Source: Ignavibacteriota bacterium
GTDB taxonomy: Bacteria; Bacteroidota; Ignavibacteria; Ignavibacteriales; Melioribacteraceae
Reading direction: 5' to 3'
DNA: 64,000 bases
Assembly: GCA_002698995.1 (NCBI GenBank)
Contig: PAAX01000026.1
Coordinates: 248,001-312,000 of the forward strand
Part shown: piece after piece, positions 38,003-47,587 of the stretch
Layout: each line of letters opens with the position of its first letter
Numbering within the stretch: the first letter of the stretch is position 1
Notes under the pieces: model-generated
Told to the model about the DNA's origin: nothing
Database searches by the model: none
What the model saw: only the letters and a program-made list of their open reading frames with translations
Program-made: the position numbers and the translations under genes

Positions 38003-39864
38003 ACTACAGCTTCACTAACCTTCTTTCCGAAAAATCTGATAATTAAATAAAGTGCAAAAAATATTAATGGAATTGCGATATATGTCGGAAGCCCGTATGC
38101 AGTTGCTAAGTCTCCAAGAATCATACAAACTACTCCAACCACAATTGCATAAGGGAGCTGCGTTTTAACATGATCAATATGATTGCAGTGAGAAGCCATC
38201 GAACTTAAAATTGTTGTATCGGCTATTGGCGAGCAATGATCGCCAAAAACAGAACCCGCCAAAACTGAACTAACAACACCAGCCAAAATTGTTGGGTCAG
38301 TAGAAAAGTTTAATCCATGCAATTCTGCCATTTTGAAACTAAGAGGAATAACAATCGGCATTACAATTGCCATGGTTCCCCAGCTTGTACCGGTTGAAAA
38401 ACTTACAGCTGCACATACAAGAAATACTAAAACCGGCAAAAGTCTTGGATCTAATGAATCACTTAATATAGAGATAAGATAATCTGCAGTTTTAAGAATT
38501 TCAGTAACATCACTAATAGCCCAGGCAAATGCAAGAATTATACATGCAAAGAGCATTGACTGAACCCCTTTTGTCCATGCATTAATCGCTTCATTTAGAG
38601 AAAGAATTTTTTGTCCAATGGACATAATTACAGCAGTTACAGAAGCTGCAAATCCAGCCCACATTAAGGCTAAAAAACTATCTGAATTAATTATTATTTC
38701 TCTTAATCCGAAATCTGTAATTCCTTTATTGGTAAGATTTAATATTCCCGTATAAATCAATCCCGCAATTGTACCAAATAAAATAACTAATATTGGAACT
38801 GCTCCATTATACCATTTAGCTTTATCAGAATTGTTAAAAAGAGAATCATCATCAAGATTACTTTCAATAGATTTATTATCAAATAGTTTTCCAGTAGTGC
38901 GTGCTCTAACCTCTGCTTTATACATAGGACCAAAATCTCTTTGAGTATAAGCAACCAGAAAAACAAAGAACAAAGCAGCAATTGGATAAAATCTGTATGG
39001 AATTGTTTGAAGTAATAATTCATAAGAATTTATATCGGAATTAACAGATCTAAGTCCAGTAGCAATTAAACCAAGTTCAAATCCAATCCATGAACTAATT
39101 ATAAAAATGCTTGCAACGGGAGCAGATGTAGAATCAACAAGATAAGCAAGTTTTTCTCTCGAGATTCTTAACCTATCGGTAATCGGGCGCATCATATTTC
39201 CGATAATTAAGGTGTTTGCATAATCATCAAAAAATATAAACAAACCCATAAGCCAGCTTGAAAGCATTCCGCTTTTTGCCGTCTTTGCAAGCTTAGTCAC
39301 TAAGTTAGAAATACCTACTGTACCGCCATTTTTAGAAATAATTCCAATTACTCCACCGAATAAAAGGGTAAATACAATGATCATTGAATTCTCTCTGTTT
39401 ACAAGAGTATCAATCATAATTGTATCAACAAAACGAAGTAAAGCGATAAAGAAATTAAAATCATAAATAAAGAAAGCACCGATAACTATACCAGCAGTAA
39501 GAGCAACAATAACTTGTCTTAAAAGCAAAGCCAAAAGAATTGCTAATAAAGGAGGTATTATGCTTAACCAACCGGGAATTACTCTAAACTCACCATTCAA
39601 ATTTTTTATTTCATTAGAACTTATTTGAAAGTTTCCATTTAGATTTACTGTTACTTCTTTTTCTAAGCTGCTTTTATCAAATAAAATTGATTGTATATTT
39701 TTTTCATTCTGTAAAATATTTACAGAAACTGATTTGAGAGAATCGGGATAATTTTTTATTGTAATTTTGAAAGGGACATCATTGAGATTTATAGAAGGAA
39801 AATCTAGTGTCTGTGCATTAACACTTAATAACAATATGAAAAAAGTTAGAAATGTTTTATTCAA
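37999..39864 (-). CDS. NhaC-type Na+/H+ antiporter with extracytoplasmic N-terminal domain
   Basis: A 621-residue membrane protein. The last 520 residues form a multi-span antiporter of the NhaC family, with conserved GLFIFFDDYANTLIIGNMMRP, GTSWGTMAIVMPIVIPL and VFGDHCSPIADTTILSSMASHCNHIDHV. Ahead of the first membrane span lies a signal peptide (1-17, cut near NA-Q) and about 80 residues of beta-rich, soluble sequence. It probably exchanges sodium and protons (some relatives exchange malate or tyrosine). The start is TTG at 39864. Monocistronic, convergent with uvrC. Confidence 0.87.
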   Translation of the reverse strand: MNKTFLTFFILLLSVNAQTLDFPSINLNDVPFKITIKNYPDSLKSVSVNILQNEKNIQSILFDKSSLEKEVTVNLNGNFQISSNEIKNLNGEFRVIPGWLSIIPPLLAILLALLLRQVIVALTAGIVIGAFFIYDFNFFIALLRFVDTIMIDTLVNRENSMIIVFTLLFGGVIGIISKNGGTVGISNLVTKLAKTAKSGMLSSWLMGLFIFFDDYANTLIIGNMMRPITDRLRISREKLAYLVDSTSAPVASIFIISSWIGFELGLIATGLRSVNSDINSYELLLQTIPYRFYPIAALFFVFLVAYTQRDFGPMYKAEVRARTTGKLFDNKSIESNLDDDSLFNNSDKAKWYNGAVPILVILFGTIAGLIYTGILNLTNKGITDFGLREIIINSDSFLALMWAGFAASVTAVIMSIGQKILSLNEAINAWTKGVQSMLFACIILAFAWAISDVTEILKTADYLISILSDSLDPRLLPVLVFLVCAAVSFSTGTSWGTMAIVMPIVIPLSFKMAELHGLNFSTDPTILAGVVSSVLAGSVFGDHCSPIADTTILSSMASHCNHIDHVKTQLPYAIVVGVVCMILGDLATAYGLPTYIAIPLIFFALYLIIRFFGKKVSEAVV

Positions 39865-39949
39865 TTATAAAATTTTCTCCTCAATTCCATAACAAAGAAA
39901 GTGTGAATATATAGATTGAGGATTAAAAACAAAAGCAAATTATTTTAGC

Positions 39950-39957
39950 TATTTTTG
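39950..39957 (+). promoter_or_regulatory. TAnnTTTG box before the gene at 39980
   Basis: TATTTTTG, 22 nt before the ATG, same spacing as at uvrC. Probably drives 39980, SixA and the small membrane gene. Confidence 0.35.
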
Positions 39958-39979
39958 ATTAAACTGATAAAAAGAATTT

Positions 39980-40267
39980 ATGTATAAGCTCTTTATTTTT
40001 CTTAAAAGTAATGAAAAAGAATTAATAGAAAATTTTTCATCTTCAACCTTGGCATTAGTAAAAAACCTTAATACAAAATATTATTTTGGTAAGATTGAAG
40101 GAAGTGCATTAACAGAAGATAAATTCACTTATGTTATAGAAATAATTACAAATAATTCTGATGAAATGAATAAACTGCTTGTTAGTCCAAACGGAAAAAA
40201 TTTATTAAGAGATTTATCTAATTACATGAATAATGTTACTACTTTTACAACTGAATTTAAGGATTAA
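39980..40267 (+). CDS. Hypothetical 95-residue protein
   Basis: No family recognised. The sequence begins with a beta strand (MYKLFIFLKS) followed by a helix, and ends acidic. It is soluble without a signal peptide; a small ferredoxin-like alpha/beta fold is a guess. It directly precedes the SixA gene, four nt before its likely start, and both are probably one transcript from the box at 39950. Confidence 0.6.
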   Translation: MYKLFIFLKSNEKELIENFSSSTLALVKNLNTKYYFGKIEGSALTEDKFTYVIEIITNNSDEMNKLLVSPNGKNLLRDLSNYMNNVTTFTTEFKD

Positions 40268-40271
40268 TTTA

Positions 40272-40724
40272 TTGGACCTCATTTTAGTAAGACACGCCCA
40301 AGCAGAAATAAGTTATCCGGATGAAAAAAGAAATTTGACTCAATCCGGTACTGTAAGTTTTCAAAAGAATTGCAGAACATTAAAGAATGAAATCGGAAAT
40401 ATTGATTTAATTCTTTCTTCCCCTTTAACCAGAGCAGTTCAAACCGGTGATATATTAAGTAATGAGTTTGAATTAAAAGATCATTTCTATATAGAAAAAG
40501 AATTATCTCCAGGTTGTAATTCTGAAAGTGTGAAAAATTTAATTGATATTTATGATGTGAATAAACTTGCTTGTGTTTTTCATATGCCTGATATTTCATA
40601 CAACTTTTATAAATTTTGTCCGACTAACAAAGAGATAAATTTTAATCCAGGTTCAATTGCAGTTATTTCTTTCGATGAAAAAGCAATACCGGGCAAGGGA
40701 AAATTAAAACTATACATTCCATAA
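40272..40724 (+). CDS. sixA: SixA-type phosphohistidine phosphatase
   Basis: A small histidine phosphatase: LILVRHAQAE (catalytic His in RHA) opens the protein, followed by LTQSGT and LSSPLTRAVQTGDIL, with later CVFHMPDIS replacing the usual GH. SixA removes phosphate from histidine residues of phosphotransferases. The start is TTG at 40272 (150 residues); starting at 40233 would overlap the preceding gene by 35 nt and add unconserved residues. The weak second histidine motif (FHMPD) leaves substrate uncertain. Confidence 0.8.
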   Translation: MDLILVRHAQAEISYPDEKRNLTQSGTVSFQKNCRTLKNEIGNIDLILSSPLTRAVQTGDILSNEFELKDHFYIEKELSPGCNSESVKNLIDIYDVNKLACVFHMPDISYNFYKFCPTNKEINFNPGSIAVISFDEKAIPGKGKLKLYIP

Positions 40725-40742
40725 TTTGAGGGAAATATAAAA

Positions 40743-40874
40743 ATGTACACATTAGTATTTATCTTAGTAACTTTTTTAGTTCTTGGTGTTTTGGGATTAG
40801 TTTTTTATTTGATTATGAGAATGGATAAAAAAATTGATAAATCGGATAGATTAGGAAACCGCGAAAATAAAAAA

Positions 40875-40883
<9 letters not shown>
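40743..40883 (+). CDS. 46-residue single-span membrane microprotein
   Basis: ATG at 40743 with GAGGG 12 nt before it opens a frame of 46 codons. The product has one hydrophobic segment (about residues 3-24) followed by a positively charged tail (MRMDKKIDKSDR...). It is downstream of sixA in the same orientation. Its last codons and stop lie over the 3' end of the ffs RNA gene on the other strand. No family name can be given. Confidence 0.55.
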
Positions 40884-40966
<83 letters not shown>

Positions 40967-40990
40967 AACTTAGATCACAAATATAAAAAA

Positions 40991-41995
40991 TTATTTTTCA
41001 ACTATTTTGTTAATCTCATTAAAAACTTCTTGTGCATTTACTTTTTTGCTCCCGCTATAATTACATTTTTTAGGATCGCCGGGACATTTAGTTTGGCAAT
41101 AATTTTCTTCCGGTAAAATAAAGAATGCTTCATTCCCTACTGGTCCCCATAATTCCGGCGCACAAGCTGTTAATGGACAAAACAATGAAATAGTTTTTAC
41201 ATCTAGAGCGGCGGAAATATGCATTGGTCCAGTACTTGCTGAAATCAAATAATCCAATGCGGCATAATAAGTAAAAGATTCGCGCAGACTTAAATTAATT
41301 CCAGGCTGCTTTAATTCTGTTAAATCCTCAGTTTCCCTAAACTTATCTTTACCAGTAATAACTACTTCAAATTTTTCAGAGTTCTTAAGAAGTTTATATA
41401 ATTCAATATATTCAGAAGGATTCCAGTTTGGTGCTGAATTTCCGCTGCTTAACTGCAATCCGATTAATATTTTGTTTGAAGGATTTAATTCTTTCTTAAA
41501 TTCAGTTACACTTTTCTTTTCTTCTTCGGATAAGAAAATTTCGGTCTTCAAATTCTGTTTATTTATTCCAATCTTCCTTGCCATATCAAAACAGTAATCA
41601 GCTTCCGATCTTAGTGGAATGTACTTTCTTCTATAAACACTTTTTGTATTGGTTATGAACTGGTAGAGTTTATGTCCAACTCCAAAACGAAATTTTATAC
41701 CGGCAAAAAAGAGTAAATAATTAATCTTCTCTGTCGGCAAAAGACTAAAAGAATGAGTGAAATTGTACTTACGTAATTTCTTAACTGTTTTTATAAACGA
41801 AGGTTCTTCATCAAGATTAATAATTTCATCCACAAAAGGATTATTCTCAAATACAGCTTCCGTATACTTTCTTACTAAGACTGCAACAAAGTTATCCGGA
41901 TTTTCTTCCTTTACCGCTCTTGGTATTGGAGTTGAGAGTACAGTATCTCCAATTCTATCCGGTCTCACTATCAAAACTCTTTTACTCTTCAGCAT
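40991..41995 (-). CDS. Glycosyltransferase family 9 (heptosyltransferase-like)
   Basis: GT9 enzymes add heptose to the LPS core from ADP-heptose at the inner membrane face. The 334 residues start with VLIVRPDRIGDTVLSTPIPRAVKE, the typical GT9 opening, and later show LISASTGPMHISAALDVKTISLF, the nucleotide-sugar binding signature. The C-terminus is cysteine-rich (CAPEL, CQTKCPGDPKKCNYSG), unlike most WaaC/WaaF. Overlap of 14 nt with the GT4 gene upstream indicates a shared transcript. Exact sugar unknown. Confidence 0.88.
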   Translation of the reverse strand: MLKSKRVLIVRPDRIGDTVLSTPIPRAVKEENPDNFVAVLVRKYTEAVFENNPFVDEIINLDEEPSFIKTVKKLRKYNFTHSFSLLPTEKINYLLFFAGIKFRFGVGHKLYQFITNTKSVYRRKYIPLRSEADYCFDMARKIGINKQNLKTEIFLSEEEKKSVTEFKKELNPSNKILIGLQLSSGNSAPNWNPSEYIELYKLLKNSEKFEVVITGKDKFRETEDLTELKQPGINLSLRESFTYYAALDYLISASTGPMHISAALDVKTISLFCPLTACAPELWGPVGNEAFFILPEENYCQTKCPGDPKKCNYSGSKKVNAQEVFNEINKIVEK

Positions 41996-43112
41996 TTAAA
42001 TCTCGTTTCATTCTGCTAAAAAGTTTTTCAAATTCTTTCTGCCAATTCAATTCTTCAGAAGCAGTTTTACAGTTATTCTTAAATAATGATAAATCGCTTG
42101 TTAAAAGTCTATTTACCGCAGATTCAATTTCAAAATCATTTTCCGGCTCTACAACCAATCCTACTTTGTATTGATTAACAATTCTTTCCATTTGCGGTAA
42201 ATTGCTTGATAAAACCGGGACTTCAGCCATAATATATTCAAATAATTTGTTTGGAAGAGCATAGTAATAACTAAGTGATATATTTTCAATTAATGCCAGC
42301 CCAATATCAGCAGTTGGAGTCAGTTTCATTAATTCTTCGTGACTAACACGACCAGAAAATGTAACTTTATCTTTAACATTATTCTCTTCAGCAGTTTTCT
42401 CAAATTTCTTTCTGAAAGGACCTTCACCAATTATAATAAAATGTAAATTTTCAAATTTTGGAAGTAGTTTAATAATTTTTTCAATTCCCCTTCCTTCATG
42501 CAAAACGCCTTGATAAAGAAGAATCTTTTTCGAATGATCTATTTTAAATCTATCTCTAATTGAGATAGGATTTTCTTCCTTTTTATAAAGAGGAATATTT
42601 CTAATTACAAGTGAATTTTGAATTCCATATCTCTGAAGCAAAAATTCAGAATCCATTTCACCGGTAGTTAAAACGAGATTTGCAGAATGAATAAACCAGC
42701 GTTCAATTAATGATATAATTTTTTGTATAAATTTTCTGTGTCTTAATCCGCCGATAAACGAATATAATTCTCTTGAGTTGTAATATACTTTTGCTTTTTT
42801 CGATCTGGCAGCAAAAATAGATAAAGGAAGAGTATAAATATCTTCTGCAAAATATATTTTTGCATCACTTTTTTTAAGAGATTTAAAATGACTAATCAGA
42901 AAACTAAAATAAAACTTTAGTGATGAGGTTTTATTTAATTTAATGATTTCAATATTTTCTTTGCTGGGATACTTGTAATCGGATTCCCAATTAAAACCAA
43001 TTATTCTGCAAGATAGATTTTTTTCTTTTAGAGAATTATAAAGATTTATAACTCTGGAATCATTAAATGGATTACCAAGGAATGAAACAAAAATATCAGT
43101 TTTATTCTGCAT
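41982..43112 (-). CDS. Glycosyltransferase family 4
   Basis: The 376 residues follow the GT4 (GT-B fold) plan: KKILLYQGVLHEGRGIEKIIKLL, LHFIIIGEGPFRKKFE, VTFSGRVSHEEL and a late EYIMAEVPVLSSN donor-binding motif. Donor and acceptor unknown; context (FemAB-like protein and GT9) points to cell-surface polysaccharide or LPS core synthesis. No signal peptide, so cytoplasmic. It starts 2 nt after the stop of the FemAB-like gene. Confidence 0.87.
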   Translation of the reverse strand: MQNKTDIFVSFLGNPFNDSRVINLYNSLKEKNLSCRIIGFNWESDYKYPSKENIEIIKLNKTSSLKFYFSFLISHFKSLKKSDAKIYFAEDIYTLPLSIFAARSKKAKVYYNSRELYSFIGGLRHRKFIQKIISLIERWFIHSANLVLTTGEMDSEFLLQRYGIQNSLVIRNIPLYKKEENPISIRDRFKIDHSKKILLYQGVLHEGRGIEKIIKLLPKFENLHFIIIGEGPFRKKFEKTAEENNVKDKVTFSGRVSHEELMKLTPTADIGLALIENISLSYYYALPNKLFEYIMAEVPVLSSNLPQMERIVNQYKVGLVVEPENDFEIESAVNRLLTSDLSLFKNNCKTASEELNWQKEFEKLFSRMKRDLNAEE

Positions 43113-43113
43113 C

Positions 43114-44079
43114 TCAACTTAACTTAATATAAAACGTATTTCTCATAGTAGTTTTAGCATCAAACTTTTCTTTAAACTCAATAAGACTCATACTCGGTGT
43201 CATTGGATTATCTGCAGATGTATCCTGAGAAACACCAATATCAACAAACTCATAACCGTTTTCAGTTGAGTCTTTTACTACTTCATACATAACTCTATGG
43301 ATAGGTTTAAATTCGGCATAATCATAATAAAGCATATTATAAAAACATAATGCAACTTGCTTATTCGGATAAAACATTAAAGAACCGCCGATCGGTTTAT
43401 CATCATAATAAACCATAAAAAGCTTAAGCTTATCAGGCATCAGTTCTTTCAATTTGAGTAAATCATCATAACTGTGAGTTGGCTTAACATTATGACGTGA
43501 TTTATTATCAAGAAGAATCGGATAAAATTCATCATATCTTTCATTCACTTCCACTCTAAGCTTAAAATCTCTGAATGTTTTTCTAACATTTCTTCTAACA
43601 GTCGGAGCAAATCTATCAATAATATCTCTATTTTTATCAAGCTTAATTGCGCTTGAAATATAATGTAAATCATACTTAAACCCTTTCCACAAAAGGGCAA
43701 AATCAAGATTTTCATTTTGATATTTTTGATAAATCAGCGGTGCCGGAGTAAGCATAATCTCATTAATGCCATTTGCTTTTGCATATTCAAGAAGAACTTC
43801 TACTAGTTCCAAAGCTTCACTAAATTTTATTACTTCGGGAGTAACAATTGATCCATAACTTGCCCCAACCGGCGATTCGAACAAACTTTGTTTTAACGTA
43901 CCGGGAAGAACTGCTTTGATTTTTCCTTTGTCAACAAACATCAAGTGATTAAAAGAGAATTTGCCGGGTGTGTGATAATCAAAAAATTTCTGCATATGAA
44001 ACATTGTGCCATTATTGGAGTTTTTAACAAATTCATCCCACTCATCTTTCCATTCTTCAGAATATTTTACAATTTCCAT
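43114..44079 (-). CDS. FemAB-like / GNAT peptidyl- or acyl-transferase
   Basis: The 321 residues match the FemAB/BioF2-like family: MFHMQKFFDYH near the start, VRRNVRKTFRDFKLRVEVN in the middle, LFMVYYDDKPIGGSLMFYPNKQVALCFYNMLY, and VDIGVSQDT near the end. FemAB proteins transfer amino acids from tRNA to peptidoglycan precursors; relatives in polysaccharide loci use other substrates. Placement with GT4, GT9 and PorV-like genes suggests an envelope glycan modification. Specificity cannot be read from sequence. Confidence 0.75.
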   Translation of the reverse strand: MEIVKYSEEWKDEWDEFVKNSNNGTMFHMQKFFDYHTPGKFSFNHLMFVDKGKIKAVLPGTLKQSLFESPVGASYGSIVTPEVIKFSEALELVEVLLEYAKANGINEIMLTPAPLIYQKYQNENLDFALLWKGFKYDLHYISSAIKLDKNRDIIDRFAPTVRRNVRKTFRDFKLRVEVNERYDEFYPILLDNKSRHNVKPTHSYDDLLKLKELMPDKLKLFMVYYDDKPIGGSLMFYPNKQVALCFYNMLYYDYAEFKPIHRVMYEVVKDSTENGYEFVDIGVSQDTSADNPMTPSMSLIEFKEKFDAKTTMRNTFYIKLS

Positions 44080-44094
44080 AATTTTTAGATAACC

Positions 44095-44991
44095 TTAGTT
44101 GAACAAATATGAAACCGAAATAGTATGCGCACTTCCCAAATTGTATTCAAACGGTGTAAACGCATAATCAAATTTAATATTATTCCAAATCAATCCTAAA
44201 CCGCCGCTGAAAGATTTTGCTTCAAATCCGGTCACGTAGCCGGCTCTAATTGCAAGGAATTTATCATATAATAATTCAGTTCCCAAATGAATATGATTGT
44301 TATCAACATCTAAATATTTTTGATATCCGGAAACGAGTGTTATATCTGTCTTAATTGATTTTACTAAAATCGGATAAGATAAACCAACTCTTAAATCAGT
44401 AGGAAGTGTAGTTTCAACATTTCTTAATTTATTCATGCTTCCTAAATTTCTTAACGCTATTCCCAAATTTAGTTCATCAAAAATTTGGTTGTACGCTAAA
44501 CCAAGATCAAAACCCCAGCCGTGGGCTTCATCGGAAAATAGATTTTCATTAATAAATCTGACTGTAGCACCGGCTTTCAATTTTTCCGTAACATAAAATC
44601 CGGTGGATAAACTTCCGAAAAAGTAATAAGCATTAAATGTGCTTAAAGCTTCTCCAGGTTTCTGTCTTATTTCAATTTCATTTATAGAAGTAGTATTTAA
44701 GCCGAATGCAAAAGGAAGTCCAAATAATTTGAAAGAAGCACCGAACAATTCACTTCTAACATCTTGAATCCATTCGTTATGAGAAACAAAAATTTGAGCT
44801 GATTTATTGTCAGCTAACAAAGCCGGATTGTAGTATAAAGAAGTCAAATCATTAGATTCAACAACTCCTAAATCGCCCATAGCAATATTTCTGGGACCAA
44901 ATCCAACTTTCAAAAAAGATAAACCGGTATTTCCGGCATTCTGAGCCAAAATAGTTCCGGCAAATAAAAATATAATTATTAGTTTTTTCAT
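44095..44991 (-). CDS. PorV/PorQ-family outer-membrane protein
   Basis: A 298-residue protein with a signal peptide (MKKLIIIFLFAGTILAQ) and the family start GLSFLKVGFGPRNIAMGDLGV, then YYNPALLA. Alternating beta strands to the end (TISVSYLFN, aromatic C-terminus) indicate an outer-membrane barrel of the FadL/PorV type. PorV shuttles substrates in the type 9 secretion system; this is one of two such paralogues in a row. ATG at 44991 is chosen over TTG 45000, as it begins the signal peptide. Confidence 0.85.
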   Translation of the reverse strand: MKKLIIIFLFAGTILAQNAGNTGLSFLKVGFGPRNIAMGDLGVVESNDLTSLYYNPALLADNKSAQIFVSHNEWIQDVRSELFGASFKLFGLPFAFGLNTTSINEIEIRQKPGEALSTFNAYYFFGSLSTGFYVTEKLKAGATVRFINENLFSDEAHGWGFDLGLAYNQIFDELNLGIALRNLGSMNKLRNVETTLPTDLRVGLSYPILVKSIKTDITLVSGYQKYLDVDNNHIHLGTELLYDKFLAIRAGYVTGFEAKSFSGGLGLIWNNIKFDYAFTPFEYNLGSAHTISVSYLFN

Positions 44992-44996
44992 ATCAC

Positions 44997-45977
44997 TCAA
45001 AAGTTAAAATTAATTCCAATTATATGTTGATCGCTTGATGAATATGGTTCAATTCTGAACGCATAATCTACACCAAGAATAAAAGATTCAAAGTTGTGAA
45101 AATAAGAAAATCCGGCAGAAGGACGAACAGGTATTTCAGAATTTTGAATATCCCAATTATTTAAGCCTGCTCTTAAATATAAATCTTTAAATATATTATA
45201 CTCTGCACCAATTTTTAAGTAGTTTGTTTCAGCATTGCTTTTTTCAAATTCTAAAGCAACAATTAAGTTAGGATCATCAAACATATAAGATATACCAAAA
45301 ACTTTAATTACAGGGAAGATATCTTCTGTATTTCTTCCGTCTGTTCCGAAAAGATCCGAAGTATCCCATTCATATTTACTTTTAATATCTCTAATCACAA
45401 AACTCGCGGTTAAATTATTACTGAATTTATAAATAGCTCCAATATCAAAACCAATACTGGTGGATGTAATATTTTCATATAATTTGTAGTAATAGAATTT
45501 TGCAGCAATACCAATTGCAAATTTTTCTGAGAATCGATTTGAAAGACCCAAAAAGAATTGGTTTTCCGATGTAGATAAATCGCCGGTAGGCTGACCTTGA
45601 CTATCTCTTCCGTCAATCTCTGAAACTCCGGAATTTATAACTCCGGCACTTACTCCAGCAGTTGCTCTCGGTTTATCTGTTTCCTTTTCTTTTCCGAATT
45701 CGAATTTCCTTGTAAATGAAAGGAAATTAAGTGATCTATCAAGACTTAAAAAGGAATAACCAACTTGTGCAGAATTCATTTCTTGAAATGCAGATAGAGC
45801 GGGATTATAATAAGAAACTAAATTTCCTTTAGTAACTGCAGAAACCGCATCTCCCATTCCTATTCCTCTTGCACCAAATCCCATTCTACTAAAAGCCCCA
45901 GGCTTAATAGATATTTGGCTGTACTGCGCAGAAATTGTAACAGCAAAAATTAAGATTAATACTAACTTCTTTATCAA
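44997..45977 (-). CDS. PorV/PorQ-family outer-membrane protein
   Basis: The 326 residues start with a signal peptide ending VTISAQ, then PGAFSRMGFGARGIGMGDAVSA and SYYNPALSAFQE, the family opening. The barrel region ends in GINFNF. Paralogue of the next gene. The start is TTG at 45977. It directly follows the BNR/FlgD-like secreted protein, suggesting an accessory type 9 secretion or surface attachment unit. Confidence 0.85.
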   Translation of the reverse strand: MIKKLVLILIFAVTISAQYSQISIKPGAFSRMGFGARGIGMGDAVSAVTKGNLVSYYNPALSAFQEMNSAQVGYSFLSLDRSLNFLSFTRKFEFGKEKETDKPRATAGVSAGVINSGVSEIDGRDSQGQPTGDLSTSENQFFLGLSNRFSEKFAIGIAAKFYYYKLYENITSTSIGFDIGAIYKFSNNLTASFVIRDIKSKYEWDTSDLFGTDGRNTEDIFPVIKVFGISYMFDDPNLIVALEFEKSNAETNYLKIGAEYNIFKDLYLRAGLNNWDIQNSEIPVRPSAGFSYFHNFESFILGVDYAFRIEPYSSSDQHIIGINFNF

Positions 45978-45988
45978 AATTTCCTCAA

Positions 45989-47587
45989 TTATTTTAGAAC
46001 TATAATTTTTCCAAAGAGCGGATCATTACCGCCGATATCAATTCTATAAAAATAAACTCCATTCGGTACTTCATTACCTCTATCATCAATTCCATCCCAT
46101 GTATCAACTGGAGAAGATTCATTTGTAAAATTTCTCGGAGCATTTTGAATTACCGTTCTAATTAGATTCATTCCGAAATCAAAAATTCTAATTGTAACAT
46201 CTTTTGATTGACCGTCGGTTGAGTACTTGAATTTTATAGGCTTTGCTCCATCCGGCTTAAAAGGATTTGGATAAGCATAAACTTCATTTGAAGATGCTAA
46301 AGGATTTGATGCAGTAAATACTTTCCAATCCCCTTCCCAAATTTTATTTGTTTCTCTTAATCTTGCCAATCCATCAGTAGAACCTACCCAAACGTAATTT
46401 AGATTATTAACAACATTATGATTTGCAGAATAAAAAACAGTAGTATTAATTGATGATCTTGTTCCGGAATCTCTGATAATTGGTGCTGCTATCCAATCAC
46501 TTCCGCCGTTTGTCGATCTAAAAACACCGTTATCAGAAGCCGCCAATACATGCCCGAATTGAAATCCGGAATTATTATAATATCTGAATCCAAAGTTATG
46601 AACCTGTTCATTTAAGAGTGTATTTGTCCAAGTTTCACCACCATTGTTAGAATAACTGACAGCAGTAAACTCAGTTGCTCCTTCAGCTCTCCAAGTTGCA
46701 CCCCAAATCGAATTATCAATTTTATTATAACCAAGGGCAGTAACAAAATTGCCGCTTATTGATTCTTCTTGATTAAGATGATTAAACTTTCTCCAGCTAA
46801 TTCCATCGTCAGTAGATTTATTTATTCCACCGGCAGTTCCAACCCAAACGGTTGAATCATTTGAAGCGATAACTGAGAATACTCTATGATTCAAATTATT
46901 TTCGTTACCAAATGCACCGGCAACCGGCTGAAGAGAAAATGATAAAGTATCAGTAGGTTTTATTGAATCCAAATAATCCGGAGGTATAACAACCCTTTGC
47001 CAGGTCTGTCCCATATCAGAAGATTTTCTCAATCCTCCCGCAAATGTTGCAATAAAAATATGAGTATTAGTTAAAGCAATATCATAAGCTAAATTATTGA
47101 TATCTACCGTAACGGGTAAAGCTCTTAACTCATTAATTCCGTATGTAACAGTAACATCATCTTCATTATCCACAGGCTGTGGAATTGCTGTCCATGTTTC
47201 TCCGTTATCTGTAGAATATTTTAATCCGGTTCCTTGAGGAAGAGACTGACCGTCTCTTTCAATAGTTCTTCCGGTTGCAACCCAGACAACACCATTTTTT
47301 GCTGCGACAGAAATAATTCCATCAGACCCAAATGGATCAGTGTTATAATAATTTTTCCAAGATTCACCATTATCGTTTGATCTGCTTAATCCTCTTGATG
47401 TACCTAACCATATTGTATTATTCTCATCAATAACAATATCAAGAATTGAATTACTTCTGGGTGTTGCATCATTAATTTTTCTTAATTGATTATTCTCAAA
47501 AGAATAATTTTGCGGATTTAGCTGAGCTATTAAATTAAATGCTGATAACAATATCAGCAACGATATAAATAAATTTCTTTTTATCAT
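45989..47587 (-). CDS. Secreted BNR-propeller protein with FlgD/T9SS-like C-terminal domain
   Basis: The 532 residues have a signal peptide (to about residue 22, NLIAQ), five or so BNR/sortilin-type repeats with D-x-G-x-T/S-W cores (NNGESWKNYY, DNGETWTAI, DMGQTWQRV, DDGISWRKF, NNGGETWTN) forming a beta-propeller, and a C-terminal domain (about 440-532) starting YAYPNPFKPDG and ending VPNGVYFYRIDIGG...KIIVLK, which resembles FlgD-like and type A T9SS sorting domains. Likely exported and surface-attached. Overlaps the lipoprotein gene by ATGA. Confidence 0.83.
   Translation of the reverse strand: MIKRNLFISLLILLSAFNLIAQLNPQNYSFENNQLRKINDATPRSNSILDIVIDENNTIWLGTSRGLSRSNDNGESWKNYYNTDPFGSDGIISVAAKNGVVWVATGRTIERDGQSLPQGTGLKYSTDNGETWTAIPQPVDNEDDVTVTYGINELRALPVTVDINNLAYDIALTNTHIFIATFAGGLRKSSDMGQTWQRVVIPPDYLDSIKPTDTLSFSLQPVAGAFGNENNLNHRVFSVIASNDSTVWVGTAGGINKSTDDGISWRKFNHLNQEESISGNFVTALGYNKIDNSIWGATWRAEGATEFTAVSYSNNGGETWTNTLLNEQVHNFGFRYYNNSGFQFGHVLAASDNGVFRSTNGGSDWIAAPIIRDSGTRSSINTTVFYSANHNVVNNLNYVWVGSTDGLARLRETNKIWEGDWKVFTASNPLASSNEVYAYPNPFKPDGAKPIKFKYSTDGQSKDVTIRIFDFGMNLIRTVIQNAPRNFTNESSPVDTWDGIDDRGNEVPNGVYFYRIDIGGNDPLFGKIIVLK

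Noticed and set aside
40279-40599. Minus-strand ORF of 106 codons within sixA
   Set aside because: Antisense shadow of the SixA gene with no recognisable domain or start signal.
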